Assembly (NCBI RefSeq): GCF_029688625.1
Contig: NZ_JARULC010000003.1
Location: 744,001 to 808,000, forward strand
DNA: 64,000 bases
Source of the DNA: Qipengyuania marincola
Lineage (GTDB): Bacteria; Pseudomonadota; Alphaproteobacteria; Sphingomonadales; Sphingomonadaceae
Reading direction: 5' to 3'
Below, in pieces: positions 51,913 through 61,006 of the stretch. The notes under the pieces were generated by a model, which saw nothing but the letters and a program-made list of their open reading frames with translations, did not search any database and was not told where the DNA came from. The first letter of the stretch is position 1; each line of letters begins with the position of its first letter. The translations under genes were made by a program, and so were the position numbers.

Positions 51913-53733
51913 TCAGGCTCCCCCGTCAGCGATCCAGCGATCGATCTTCGCTTCGAGAACCGGAAGCGGCAGCCCGCCCGTATTCAGCACCTGCGCATGA
52001 AACGCCTTGATGTCGAAATCATCGCCCAGCCTGGCCTTAGCGCGATCGCGCAATTCCTGGATCTTGAGCGCGCCGATCTTGTAGGCCAGCGCCTGGCTCG
52101 GGATGGCGATGTACCGGTCCACCTCGTTCTCGACCTCGGTCCGCGTCATGCCAGAATTCTCCAGCATGAAGTCGATCGCCTGGTCTCGGGTCCAGCCCTT
52201 GGCGTGGATGCCGGTGTCGACCACCAGCCGCATGGCGCGCAGCTGTTCGTCCTGCAACGTGCCGTAGCGCGCCCAGGGATCATCGAACAGGCCCATGTCG
52301 TAGCCAAGCGTCTCCGAATAGAGCGCCCAGCCCTCAACGAAGGCGGTGGTGCCGCCGAACCGCATGAAGGCCGGCAAATCGGTATTCTCCTGCGCGAGGC
52401 TGATCTGGAAATGGTGACCTGGCGCACCCTCGTGCAGATAGAGCGTGACATTGCCCGTCGTCAGGCGACTGGGAAGGTCATAGGCGTTGAAATAGAAGGT
52501 CCCGGGTCGCGAACCGTCGGGCGCGCCCGACTGATAGGAACCGCCAGCCGAAAAGCGTTCGATCGAAACATCATAGGGTTCGATCTTCAGTTCCGATTTG
52601 GGCAGCAGCGAGAAGTAGTCGCCAATCTTCTCGTCGACTTCCTCGCCAATACGGTAATAGTCCTGTGTCAGCCATTCCCGGCTCTCGGGCTTGAACTGCG
52701 GATCGGTGCGGACATAGTCGAAAAACTCGTTGAGCGTCCCGTCATAGCCGACCTCGGCTTTGAGCGCTTCCAGATCGGTCTTGATGCGCGCTACTTCGCC
52801 AAGGCCCAGCTGGTGCACTTCCTCGGCTTCGAGCGGCAGGGTCGTAGTGCTTTCGATCAGCTGCTTGTAGAGTTCCTCGCCGCCTTTCATTTCACTGAGG
52901 CCGATGCTTTCGCGGGCGGCGGGGAGGTATTCCTCGCGCAGGAAATCGCGCAGCCGTTCATGGGCGGCGTAGATGTCCTTCGTCTTCGCTTCGTAGGCGG
53001 TAGTCAGGCGTGCCTTGTCGGCATCCGAGAAGTCTTCGGGGAACATGCCCACCGGACCCATGAACTGCGATTCGGCCACCGGCACGGCCAGCAGCGTATC
53101 GAGCTGCTCGATGACGCGGCCGATGGTCAGCTTCGTCTCGAGCACGCCTGACTCCATCCCCTCGCGCGAACGTTCGATGGCGCGGTCGGTGATGGCGATG
53201 TAATCGTCATGGCGGCTGAGGTTGTCCTCGTAATTCTCCAGCGTCTTGAAGGGCGCAGCGCCCTTGCCGCTGGCGAAGTTCGGATAGAAGGTGTGGAAGC
53301 CGAAGAAGTGGTTCACCGGCCGCACCTCGGTCAGGGCGCGAATTTCGTCGGTCTGGCCACGCAGCGCATCTTGCTGCTGATACTTGAAGACATCGTACGC
53401 AAGCTGGTCCGTCGGGCTGAGCTTGCTGCGATCGATCTGCGAGAGCAGGGCGAGATTCAGTTTGGTGTCCAGCCGCGAGGCGTAGAAACTCGCATCGGTC
53501 AGGAAATCGCCCAGCCGGTCGGCATTCTCCGTATCGCCCCGGAACAGCCGGCCGAGCGGATTGAGCTCGAGCGAACGAGCGTCGGATTCCTCGAACAGCG
53601 CGAACAGCCGATCGCGCTCGCTCTGCGGTGCTTCCATTGCCGCATCATCCTGCGCAGCGGCGACACCCGGCGTGCCCAATGTTACGATGGAGGCGGCAGC
53701 AGCGCAAAGGATCGCGCGGCGGAGTTTGGTCAT
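51913..53733 (-). CDS. DUF885 family exported metallopeptidase-like protein
   Basis: A 606-residue DUF885 protein with a signal peptide (cut after GVAAA, about residue 27). The putative metal site HEGAPGHHFQ (around residue 434) is the hallmark of the family, with a downstream glutamate in FVEGWALYSE. The rest is helical (GLGEVARIKTDLEALKAEVG, AIPSQALAYKIGALKIQELR). Family members are thought to be zinc-dependent carboxypeptidase-like enzymes; the substrate is unknown. The ATG at 53733 fits the signal peptide; twelve more codons are open upstream. Divergent from the S9 peptidase. Confidence 0.88.
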   Translation of the reverse strand: MTKLRRAILCAAAASIVTLGTPGVAAAQDDAAMEAPQSERDRLFALFEESDARSLELNPLGRLFRGDTENADRLGDFLTDASFYASRLDTKLNLALLSQIDRSKLSPTDQLAYDVFKYQQQDALRGQTDEIRALTEVRPVNHFFGFHTFYPNFASGKGAAPFKTLENYEDNLSRHDDYIAITDRAIERSREGMESGVLETKLTIGRVIEQLDTLLAVPVAESQFMGPVGMFPEDFSDADKARLTTAYEAKTKDIYAAHERLRDFLREEYLPAARESIGLSEMKGGEELYKQLIESTTTLPLEAEEVHQLGLGEVARIKTDLEALKAEVGYDGTLNEFFDYVRTDPQFKPESREWLTQDYYRIGEEVDEKIGDYFSLLPKSELKIEPYDVSIERFSAGGSYQSGAPDGSRPGTFYFNAYDLPSRLTTGNVTLYLHEGAPGHHFQISLAQENTDLPAFMRFGGTTAFVEGWALYSETLGYDMGLFDDPWARYGTLQDEQLRAMRLVVDTGIHAKGWTRDQAIDFMLENSGMTRTEVENEVDRYIAIPSQALAYKIGALKIQELRDRAKARLGDDFDIKAFHAQVLNTGGLPLPVLEAKIDRWIADGGA

Positions 53734-54015
53734 GATGGTTCCCAGTCGGTTCGTGTATTGCCGCGGCATGACACGCTATGAAGGCAAGAACACGCCAAAT
53801 TGACGATTGCCCCTATGCGCTCGACGAACGTCGAGCATCATGCGGAGACGCATGACGGACCATGTCGCGAAGAAGCTGCGCGATGACGAGCTGGAGATCG
53901 AATAGCTCCAGCTGGCCGCGCCGGGCCCTGCATACCTCTCGCAACAGCGCGATTTGCCCTTCGCGCCGTGGTCGCTATGAAGCGGCCAAACGTTCACCAC
54001 GAGAGAGGAATTTCG

Positions 54016-56070
54016 ATGACACTTCGCGCCGCGACTACTGCCGCAGCCCTCCTTGCCACTGCCTCGATTGCCGCGCAGGCGCAGGCCCGTCCGATGACAC
54101 CGGAAGACGTGGCGAAGCTCGAAAGCGTCGGCACGGTCGCCGTCTCGCCCGATGGCAGCCGCGTGGCATTCACCACTGCCAGCCTGCCCGACGTAACCGA
54201 GGGCGAGGACAACGGCTCGACCAGCCTGCAGCTCAACATGGCTTTTGGCCCGAACAATGTTCGCGAGTTCTTGCCCGAGGACATCAACGCCTCGTCCATC
54301 GCCTTTTCGCCCGACGGCCGCATGATCAGCTTCCTGTGGGCCGACGAGGACGAGGACCGCGCAGTCTATGGCATCCCGGTCGATGGCGGCGCACAGCGCA
54401 AGCTTGCCGCAGTCGAGGACGCCGCGGTGCGCTCCTACGCCTGGTCGGCCGATGGTTCGACCATCTGGATGCTGGCCGCCGCCGAGAAAGACGAGGCGCG
54501 CGAGAAGCAGGCGAAAGCCGGCTTCGATGCGATTGTTTACGAAGAGGAAGCCCGGCTGAACCGCCTGTTCGCCGCGCGGGTCGGCACAGAGGTTGACGGC
54601 GATCCTCGCGAAGTCACCATTCCGGGCTATGTCAGCGGCTTTCACGTCGCGGCCGACGGGCGCACCGGCGTGGTCGAGAGCGCTCCGACGCCGCAGATCG
54701 ACGATGCATACACCTCCAAGCGGGCGCACATCATCGACCTGCAGACCGGCACTGTCCGCTCGATCGTCGAAACGCCGGGCAAGCTCGGCGATATCGAGAT
54801 TTCGCCCGACGGCCGTCAGCTTTCCATGATCGCCGGCGTCGACATGAACGACCCGGCGGAAACGACGCTGCATCTCGTCGATGTTTCGAATGGCAGCTAT
54901 CGCGCACTTAACGCCGGCGCCCCCGAAGCCGCCATCGATGCCGAATGGCTTGCCGACGGCCGCCTCGCTGCAGTGGTCCACAAGGGTGCGGAGAGCGCGC
55001 TGCGGATCTACAACGCCGATGGCAGCGTGGCTGAGGAACATGAAGGCGGTGACCTGCTGCTGGCTAGCGTGGAAAGCGGCGGCGGGACGATCGCAGTCGA
55101 GGCCAGCAGCGCGACGCACCCGACCGAGCTGTTCGTCTGGTCGAATGGCGCCTTTCAGCGATGGACTTCGCATAACCCATGGCTGTCCGAAATCGACTTC
55201 GGCACTCAGCGCACGCTGACCTACACCGCACGCGATGGCCAGCAGGTCGAAGGAATCCTGATCGAACCGGTTGGCGGCGTTCCGCGCGGCGGCGCCCCGC
55301 TGATTCTCGACGTACACGGCGGGCCCGAGGCACATGAATCGGACGGCTGGAACACCGCCTATGGCGCGCCGGGCCAGGTCGCTGCGGGACAGGGCTATGC
55401 CGTTTTCCTGCCCAACTACCGCGGCTCGACTGCTTACGGCACGGCCTTCTCCAAGCAGCACCAGGGCAATTACACCGATCCCGAATTCACCGATCTGGTC
55501 GATGCGAAGCGTGCACTGGTCGAGATGGGCGTGGCCGATGCGGATCGCGTCGGCGTGACCGGTGGCTCCTATGGCGGCTACGCCACGGCGTGGAGCTCGA
55601 CCTATTTCAGCGACGAATTCGCGGCGGGAGTCATGTTCGTGGGCATCTCCAACCAGATCAGCAAGTTCGGCACCACCGACATCCCGTACGAGATGTACAA
55701 TGTTCACAGCCGCGCCTGGCCGTGGGACGACTGGCAGAAGATGCTGGAGGTCTCGCCGATCTACCATGTCGACAAGGCCAACACCCCGCTGCTGATCCTC
55801 CACGGCGAGGAGGATACGCGCGTGTCGCCAAGCCAGAGCTACGAGCTCTACCGCTCGATCAAGGTGCGCAAGCCCGAAGTCCCGGTACGCCTCGTGCTCT
55901 ATCCCGGCGAAGGCCATGGCAACAGCAAAGCGGCCGCGCGATATGACTACAACAAGCGGATGATGCGCTGGTTCGACACCTACCTGAAGAGCGGCGACCG
56001 CGACGCACCGCTGCCCGATCCGCGACCCGAGCTGGATCTTTCGAGCGACGACGAGGGCACAGAAAACTAA
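54016..56070 (+). CDS. S9 family (prolyl oligopeptidase-like) exported peptidase
   Basis: A 684-residue serine peptidase with a signal peptide (cut near AQAQA). The N-terminal half is a beta-propeller with TolB-like repeats (AVSPDGSRVAFTT, AFSPDGRMISFLW, EISPDGRQLSMIA). The C-terminal alpha/beta hydrolase has S518 in GVTGGSYGGYATAW, D600 in LHGEEDTRVS and H634 in GEGHGN, with the oxyanion-region HGGPEAHESDGW. It resembles dipeptidyl/acylaminoacyl peptidases that trim peptides in the periplasm. GAGAGAGG precedes the ATG; an earlier ATG at 53968 would disrupt the signal peptide. Confidence 0.94.
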   Translation: MTLRAATTAAALLATASIAAQAQARPMTPEDVAKLESVGTVAVSPDGSRVAFTTASLPDVTEGEDNGSTSLQLNMAFGPNNVREFLPEDINASSIAFSPDGRMISFLWADEDEDRAVYGIPVDGGAQRKLAAVEDAAVRSYAWSADGSTIWMLAAAEKDEAREKQAKAGFDAIVYEEEARLNRLFAARVGTEVDGDPREVTIPGYVSGFHVAADGRTGVVESAPTPQIDDAYTSKRAHIIDLQTGTVRSIVETPGKLGDIEISPDGRQLSMIAGVDMNDPAETTLHLVDVSNGSYRALNAGAPEAAIDAEWLADGRLAAVVHKGAESALRIYNADGSVAEEHEGGDLLLASVESGGGTIAVEASSATHPTELFVWSNGAFQRWTSHNPWLSEIDFGTQRTLTYTARDGQQVEGILIEPVGGVPRGGAPLILDVHGGPEAHESDGWNTAYGAPGQVAAGQGYAVFLPNYRGSTAYGTAFSKQHQGNYTDPEFTDLVDAKRALVEMGVADADRVGVTGGSYGGYATAWSSTYFSDEFAAGVMFVGISNQISKFGTTDIPYEMYNVHSRAWPWDDWQKMLEVSPIYHVDKANTPLLILHGEEDTRVSPSQSYELYRSIKVRKPEVPVRLVLYPGEGHGNSKAAARYDYNKRMMRWFDTYLKSGDRDAPLPDPRPELDLSSDDEGTEN

Positions 56071-56137
56071 GGTAACCTCGCGCTTACCAGTGCCGTGCTA
56101 GTGCCCGCCGCCATCACCTGGTGAAAGGCGGCGGGCC

Positions 56138-56653
56138 GTGCGGGCAGTGTTGGGAATAGCGGCGGGCGCAGTCATGATTGCGGCAGGCCTCGGATATTTT
56201 CCGGACCTCGAAGGCTTGCCGCTCGCCATGGCCGTCATCTTCACGCTTTTCGGCGCGTTGCTGATCTATGCCGCGGCCTATCATGGCGTGCTCCGCATGC
56301 GCCGGCGCCGCGCCTATGACGGTGGCCGCGAACGCCGAGGCACTGCGCGTCTGCTCAAACCCGCTGACGAGGACGATGCTACGGCTTACCTGCTGTTCGC
56401 GAACAGCCATTCCGAATGGCTCATGTCGGTCGAGATGCGCAGTATCAGCTCGAAGTGCGATGCGCTGGTCGAAGGTACCGCCGCCAAGGCCTATCTGGGC
56501 GAGGACGACAGAATCTATGCGCTCGAAATCGGCGATGCCCGGGCCCTGCCGATCTCGCCCGGGGTCCCGTTTGAAGGAAAGTTGCGCGAGCGGATAGAAC
56601 GCGTCGGTCGCAAGGAGGCGGAATGGGTCGCCTGGACAGGGAGCAGCGGCTGA
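56138..56653 (+). CDS. Two-helix membrane protein, hypothetical
   Basis: A 171-residue protein. Residues about 2-20 and 28-48 (VLGIAAGAVMIAAGLGYF and LAMAVIFTLFGALLIYAAAY) are membrane helices, followed by a basic stretch (RMRRRRAYDGGRERRG) and a soluble C-terminal domain of about 110 residues with beta-rich character (AYLGEDDRIYALEIGDARAL). I do not recognise the family. It starts at a GTG and stands alone, 67 bases after the S9 peptidase; it may share that transcript. Confidence 0.55.
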   Translation: MRAVLGIAAGAVMIAAGLGYFPDLEGLPLAMAVIFTLFGALLIYAAAYHGVLRMRRRRAYDGGRERRGTARLLKPADEDDATAYLLFANSHSEWLMSVEMRSISSKCDALVEGTAAKAYLGEDDRIYALEIGDARALPISPGVPFEGKLRERIERVGRKEAEWVAWTGSSG

Positions 56654-56687
56654 GCCAATGCACCGCGCCTATCCGGAGGGGGTACGC

Positions 56688-57557
56688 CTAGAAGGTGTAG
56701 CCGATCCCCAGCGCCGCGCTCCATTGATCTGCATCGCCGCGAATGCTCGTGAAAGGCGTTTCCTTGGCATCGCCGAGCAGCCGCGAATAGCCGCCGAAGG
56801 CGATCAGCGCGAGCCCACCATTGGTCGCGTCGCCGTCGAGATCGTAGCCCAGCAGCAGGTTCACCCCCGCCCGGTCGAAGCCGCCATCGGCATCGAAGGC
56901 CGGCAGGGCCACGCCAGGTTGTACGAAATTGATCTGCGGGACCGAATAGTAATACTCCGCATAGTCATCGTTCACCCAGTTTGTGCTGAGCGAGATCGAG
57001 GCGATAGCCGCGCGGCTGAGCGGCGTGAAATAGGTGACGCTGGGGCTGACGGTGAAGCCACTGTGCGCGCCCGCGACATCGAAGAGCACATCGGTGCTGA
57101 CTGTCAGGCTGTCGAAGGGATTTAGCAAGCCGGGAAAGCTCAGCCCGACCGTCGGACCGACCTCGATCGCAGTGTCGAGTTCGCCATATTGCTCGACCAC
57201 CTCGTCCTTGATGCGGTCGGCGCGATTATTGCGGATGCGTGCGGAAATGCCGGCGGAGATATCCACGCCACTCTCGGCATCCGGCAGGAAATCGAGAGCG
57301 AGACCGGCTGGCCGGGGATCGATGCCGATCCCGCCAAGCCGGCCCTGCACGATCGGGATTGGCGTAAACACGTAGTCGTCGGATCCATCGTAGCTGGGCG
57401 AATATACACCGCCAACACCGATGCTGATCCAGTTGTCGTCGAACACGCTGTCCTCGGCGAAGGGATCGCCGGTCGGAGGCTCCTGCTCCTGCGCGGAGAG
57501 CTGGGTCGCCGATACGAGTGCAAGGGCAGCGATCGCCGTGGAAACTGTGGTTTTCAT
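56688..57557 (-). CDS. MipA/OmpV family outer membrane protein
   Basis: A 289-residue protein with a signal peptide (MKTTVSTAIAALALVSATQL, cut after LSA). The mature part has ISIGVGGVYSPSYDGSDDYV and PIPIVQGRLGGIGIDPRPAG, both typical of the MipA/OmpV beta-barrel family, and ends in WSAALGIGYTF with the terminal phenylalanine needed for outer membrane insertion. MipA scaffolds peptidoglycan enzymes in E. coli; OmpV relatives have other roles, so function is uncertain. GAGAAAG precedes the ATG. Divergent from crtY. Confidence 0.9.
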   Translation of the reverse strand: MKTTVSTAIAALALVSATQLSAQEQEPPTGDPFAEDSVFDDNWISIGVGGVYSPSYDGSDDYVFTPIPIVQGRLGGIGIDPRPAGLALDFLPDAESGVDISAGISARIRNNRADRIKDEVVEQYGELDTAIEVGPTVGLSFPGLLNPFDSLTVSTDVLFDVAGAHSGFTVSPSVTYFTPLSRAAIASISLSTNWVNDDYAEYYYSVPQINFVQPGVALPAFDADGGFDRAGVNLLLGYDLDGDATNGGLALIAFGGYSRLLGDAKETPFTSIRGDADQWSAALGIGYTF

Positions 57558-57628
57558 GAAGTGCTTTCTCATTTTCCCCCGTGCCGTTCCCGGCGTCCGT
57601 GTCAGCCTTTTCAATTCGCAGTGCGGCG

Positions 57629-57651
57629 TTGCGTTCCCCCGGATAACGCAA
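57629..57651. promoter_or_regulatory. Inverted repeat upstream of crtY
   Basis: TTGCGTT (57629-57635) and AACGCAA (57645-57651) are perfect inverted repeats around 9 bases, 42 bases before the crtY start in the crtY / mipA-like divergent gap. It could be a regulator site or an mRNA hairpin. It does not match the TGT-N12-ACA pattern bound by PpsR/CrtJ. Confidence 0.4.
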
Positions 57652-57693
57652 GGCGATTGCCCGGCGCGCCCGCATTGCCTAAGCCCCTGCGCG

Positions 57694-58881
57694 ATGACCG
57701 GGCGCGCAATCGACATGGCGATAGTAGGTGGCGGCCTTGCCGGTGGCCTCGCTGCCCTTGCCGTGCATCGTGCGCATCCAGCCCTCGAAATCGCCCTGTT
57801 CGAAAGCGGCGACGTGTACGGCGGCAACCATCGCTGGAGCTGGTTCGACAGCGATCTTGCACCGGCGGGCGAGGACTTGCTCGCTGCGTTTCCCCAGACA
57901 CGCTGGGACGTCGGGTACGATGTCCGCTTTCCGGGACTGGAGCGCACCCTCGCATCGACCTATCGCTCGCTCGCCAGTCGCGATTTCGACGCGACCCTGC
58001 GCCGCCTGCTTCCACAAGCCGCGCTCCGGCTGAACTCGCCCGTCGCGGAGGTCGCGGCGGATAGCGTGCAGCTTGCGACGGGCGAGAAGGTGCGCGCGCA
58101 AATCGTTGTCGATTGCCGCGATGCGCTGCCTACGCCGCACTTGCGCGGTGGCTGGCAACTGTTTTTGGGGCGTCACTTGCGGCTCTCCTCCCCGCATGGG
58201 ATCACGCGACCCATCGTGATGGACGCGCAGGTCGAACAGCACGATGCCTATCGCTTTGTCTATACGCTGCCGCTCGGCACTGACGAGTTGTTCGTCGAGG
58301 ACACCTATTACGCTGACAGCCCGGTGCTCGATCGCGAAAGCCTCTCGCGCCGCATCGACCGCTATTGCGCAGCCAATGGGTGGAGCGGCGAGACGGTGGG
58401 CGAGGAAACCGGCGTTCTGCCGGTCATTACCGGTGGGGATTTTGCTGCCCAGCGCCAGTCCCTCGCCACGCCCGGTGTCGTCGCGATCGGCGCGCGCGGT
58501 GGGTTCACCCATCCCCTCACCAGCTATACCGTCCCGTTCGCAGTGGACAACGCCCTGACCTTGGCACGCCATGCCGCATCTCCGGCGCAAAAGCTGTCCG
58601 CCCGGTTCGAAAGGCGCGCGCATGACCATTGGCGCGACACGGCATTCTACCGCCATCTGGGCCGGATGCTGTTTCTCGGAGGCGAGCCGGAGGAACGCTA
58701 TCGCATCTTCGCGCATTTCTATCGGCTGCCCGAACCGTTGGTGGAACGCTTCTATGCCGGGCGGTCCACCCTTCCGGACAAGGGCCGCATTCTGATCGGC
58801 AAACCGCCGATCCCGATACCCGCGGCAATCCGGGCCCTGCTTGGCAAGGGCGCGCCGCTCGTCCATGAAGGAAGACCATGA
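57694..58881 (+). CDS. crtY: Lycopene beta-cyclase CrtY
   Basis: A 395-residue flavoprotein that cyclises both ends of lycopene to give beta-carotene. The N-terminal dinucleotide motif is DMAIVGGGLAGGLAALAVHR; other family features are NHRWSWFDSDL, VVDCRDALPTPHLRGGWQLF, FVYTLPLGTDELFVEDTYY and the C-terminal ARGGFTHPLTSYTVPFAVDN. The ATG at 57694 gives a normal length; an earlier open frame is not homologous. First gene of crtY-crtI-LOG-crtB; its stop overlaps crtI as ATGA. Confidence 0.95.
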   Translation: MTGRAIDMAIVGGGLAGGLAALAVHRAHPALEIALFESGDVYGGNHRWSWFDSDLAPAGEDLLAAFPQTRWDVGYDVRFPGLERTLASTYRSLASRDFDATLRRLLPQAALRLNSPVAEVAADSVQLATGEKVRAQIVVDCRDALPTPHLRGGWQLFLGRHLRLSSPHGITRPIVMDAQVEQHDAYRFVYTLPLGTDELFVEDTYYADSPVLDRESLSRRIDRYCAANGWSGETVGEETGVLPVITGGDFAAQRQSLATPGVVAIGARGGFTHPLTSYTVPFAVDNALTLARHAASPAQKLSARFERRAHDHWRDTAFYRHLGRMLFLGGEPEERYRIFAHFYRLPEPLVERFYAGRSTLPDKGRILIGKPPIPIPAAIRALLGKGAPLVHEGRP

Positions 58882-60428
58882 ACGCCGAGACGAAAACGCC
58901 GCCCACCGCCGCGGGCGAAGCCCAGACTGCCGAGATTGTACCCACCGGGAAAACGGCCTGCGTCATCGGGGCGGGATTCGGCGGGCTGGCGCTCGCCATC
59001 CGGCTGCAATCCGCCGGCATCCAGACCACTTTGGTCGAGGGACGCGACAAGCCCGGCGGCCGGGCTTATTATTGGGAAAAAGACGGTTTCACCTTCGATG
59101 CCGGCCCGACCGTTATCACCGATCCCGATTGCCTGCGCGAGCTCTGGGAACTGACCGGACACGACATGGCCGAGGATGTCGAGATCGTGCCGGTGATGCC
59201 CTTCTATCGCCTCAACTGGCCCGACGGCACCAATTTCGACTATTCCAACGATGAAGAGCAGCTCTTCAGCGAAATCGCGGCGCTCAATCCTTCGGACGTG
59301 GCTGGCTATCAGCGCTTCCTCGACTATTCCGAGGCGGTTTATCGCGAAGGCTACGTAAAGCTGGGGCACAAGCCCTTTCTGGACTTCAAGTCGATGCTCA
59401 AGGCCGCGCCGGCCCTTGCCAAGCAACAGGCCTGGCGCAGCGTCTACTCGATGGTGTCGAGCTACGTCGAGAACGAGAAACTGCGCGAGGCGCTGAGTTT
59501 CCATACCCTGCTGGTGGGCGGCAATCCGATGAAGACCAGCAGCATCTACGCGCTGATTCACAAGCTGGAGAAAGACGGCGGCGTGTGGTGGGCGAAGGGG
59601 GGCACCAATCGCCTCGTCGCCGGCATGATCCGCCATTTCGAGCGCATTGGCGGGACGGTCCGGATTGGCGATCCGGTGCTGCAGGTCCACACGCTGGGCA
59701 CGAAGGCGACGGAGGTCGAGTGTGCTTCGGGCTGGCGCGAGCGGTTCAATGCCGTCGCCAGCAATGCCGACATCATGCACAGCTATCGCAACCTGCTGTC
59801 CGATTCCAAGCGGGGCAAGAGCTATGCCCGGGGGCTGTCTCGCAAGAAATTCAGCCCCAGCCTGTTTGTCGTCCATTTCGGGATCGAGGGAACCTGGCCG
59901 GGCATCCCGCACCACATGATCCTGTTCGGGCCGCGCTACAAAGGCCTGCTGGAAGATATTTACGACAATGGCGTGCTGCCGGAAGACTTCTCGATCTACC
60001 TGCACCATCCCTCGGTGACCGATCCCGACATGGCGCCCGAGGGCAAGAGCACCTTCTACGCGCTGGTCCCGGTCGCCCATATGGGCAAGCTGGCAGTCGA
60101 CTGGGACGAGATGGGCCCGATCCTGGAAAAACGCATTCTCGACGAGATCGAGCGGCGGCTGATCCCCGACCTGCACGACCGGATCGTGACCAAGTTCCAT
60201 TATGCGCCGAGCGATTTCGCGACTGACCTCAACGCCCATATGGGCAGTGCCTTCAGCCTCGAGCCGGTGTTAACCCAAAGCGCATTCTTCCGGGGGCATA
60301 ATCGCGACGACGTGATCGACAATTTCTATCTCGTAGGCGCGGGCACGCATCCTGGCGCAGGCATCCCCGGCGTGGTCGGCAGCGCCAAGGCGACCGCCGG
60401 CCTGATGGTGGAGGATCTGGTCGAGTGA
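58878..60428 (+). CDS. crtI: Phytoene desaturase CrtI
   Basis: A 516-residue FAD enzyme that converts phytoene to lycopene by four desaturations. The FAD motif is CVIGAGFGGLALAIRLQSAG; other diagnostic parts are GGRAYYWEKDGFTFDAGPTV near the N terminus, GIPHHMILFGPRYKGLL, PEGKSTFYALVPVAHMG, and the C-terminal LVGAGTHPGAGIPGVVGSAK. The start overlaps crtY (ATGA) and the stop overlaps the LOG gene (GTGA). About 25 N-terminal residues before the FAD motif are longer than in many CrtI proteins. Confidence 0.97.
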   Translation: MNAETKTPPTAAGEAQTAEIVPTGKTACVIGAGFGGLALAIRLQSAGIQTTLVEGRDKPGGRAYYWEKDGFTFDAGPTVITDPDCLRELWELTGHDMAEDVEIVPVMPFYRLNWPDGTNFDYSNDEEQLFSEIAALNPSDVAGYQRFLDYSEAVYREGYVKLGHKPFLDFKSMLKAAPALAKQQAWRSVYSMVSSYVENEKLREALSFHTLLVGGNPMKTSSIYALIHKLEKDGGVWWAKGGTNRLVAGMIRHFERIGGTVRIGDPVLQVHTLGTKATEVECASGWRERFNAVASNADIMHSYRNLLSDSKRGKSYARGLSRKKFSPSLFVVHFGIEGTWPGIPHHMILFGPRYKGLLEDIYDNGVLPEDFSIYLHHPSVTDPDMAPEGKSTFYALVPVAHMGKLAVDWDEMGPILEKRILDEIERRLIPDLHDRIVTKFHYAPSDFATDLNAHMGSAFSLEPVLTQSAFFRGHNRDDVIDNFYLVGAGTHPGAGIPGVVGSAKATAGLMVEDLVE

Positions 60429-61006
60429 ACCGCCTGGCCGTCTATTGCGGCTCGGCCTCGCCCGAGGATCCGCGCTATATCCAGCTGGCCTACGATGTCG
60501 GCGCGGGGCTGGCCGAACGCGATATCGGCCTCGTCTACGGCGGCGGCCGGCTCGGGTTGATGGGGGCGGTTGCGCGCGGCGCGCTCGATGCGGGGGGCGA
60601 AGTGATCGGCGTTATTCCCGATGCCCTCGCCAATTCCGAAGTTGCCAATCACGATTGCACCGAGCTCTACACGGTGGGCGGCATGCACGAACGCAAGCAG
60701 CGCTTCACCGACCTCAGCGACGGTTTCGTGACCATTCCCGGCGGTGTCGGCACGATGGACGAATTGTGGGAAGCGATGAGCTGGGCACAGCTGGGCTATC
60801 ATGACAATCCGGTCGGCCTGCTCAATGCCTTCGGCTTTTATGACGAATTGATCACCTTCAATCGCAAGATGGCAGAGGTCGGTTTCGTTCGCCCGGTGCA
60901 CCAGAACATCCTTGTCCACGATACGACGCTGGGCGGCCTGCTCGACAAAATGCGCAGTTACGAACCGCACACGCCGATCTTCCAGATGAAGGCTGACGAC
61001 CTCTGA
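60425..61006 (+). CDS. LOG family nucleoside-5'-monophosphate phosphoribohydrolase
   Basis: A 193-residue Rossmann-fold protein with the LOG signatures GGGRLGLMGAVARGAL and PGGVGTMDELWEAMSWAQLG, preceded by HERKQRFTDLSDGFVTI. LOG enzymes remove ribose phosphate from cytokinin nucleotides or other nucleoside monophosphates and were formerly called lysine decarboxylases. The gene sits inside the carotenoid operon, starting at a GTG that overlaps the crtI stop (GTGA). Its role next to crt genes is unknown; it may clean up nucleotides or merely share the transcript. Confidence 0.9.
   Translation: MNRLAVYCGSASPEDPRYIQLAYDVGAGLAERDIGLVYGGGRLGLMGAVARGALDAGGEVIGVIPDALANSEVANHDCTELYTVGGMHERKQRFTDLSDGFVTIPGGVGTMDELWEAMSWAQLGYHDNPVGLLNAFGFYDELITFNRKMAEVGFVRPVHQNILVHDTTLGGLLDKMRSYEPHTPIFQMKADDL

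Noticed and set aside
53840-53905. 21-codon plus-strand frame between the DUF885 and S9 genes
   Set aside because: Too short, no clear ribosome binding site and no recognisable product; perhaps a gene remnant but not supportable.
53776-55917. Open frame of 713 codons on the minus strand, opposite the S9 peptidase
   Set aside because: It has no recognisable domain, and the plus-strand gene has an intact signal peptide, propeller and catalytic triad. Long antisense frames are expected at this G+C.
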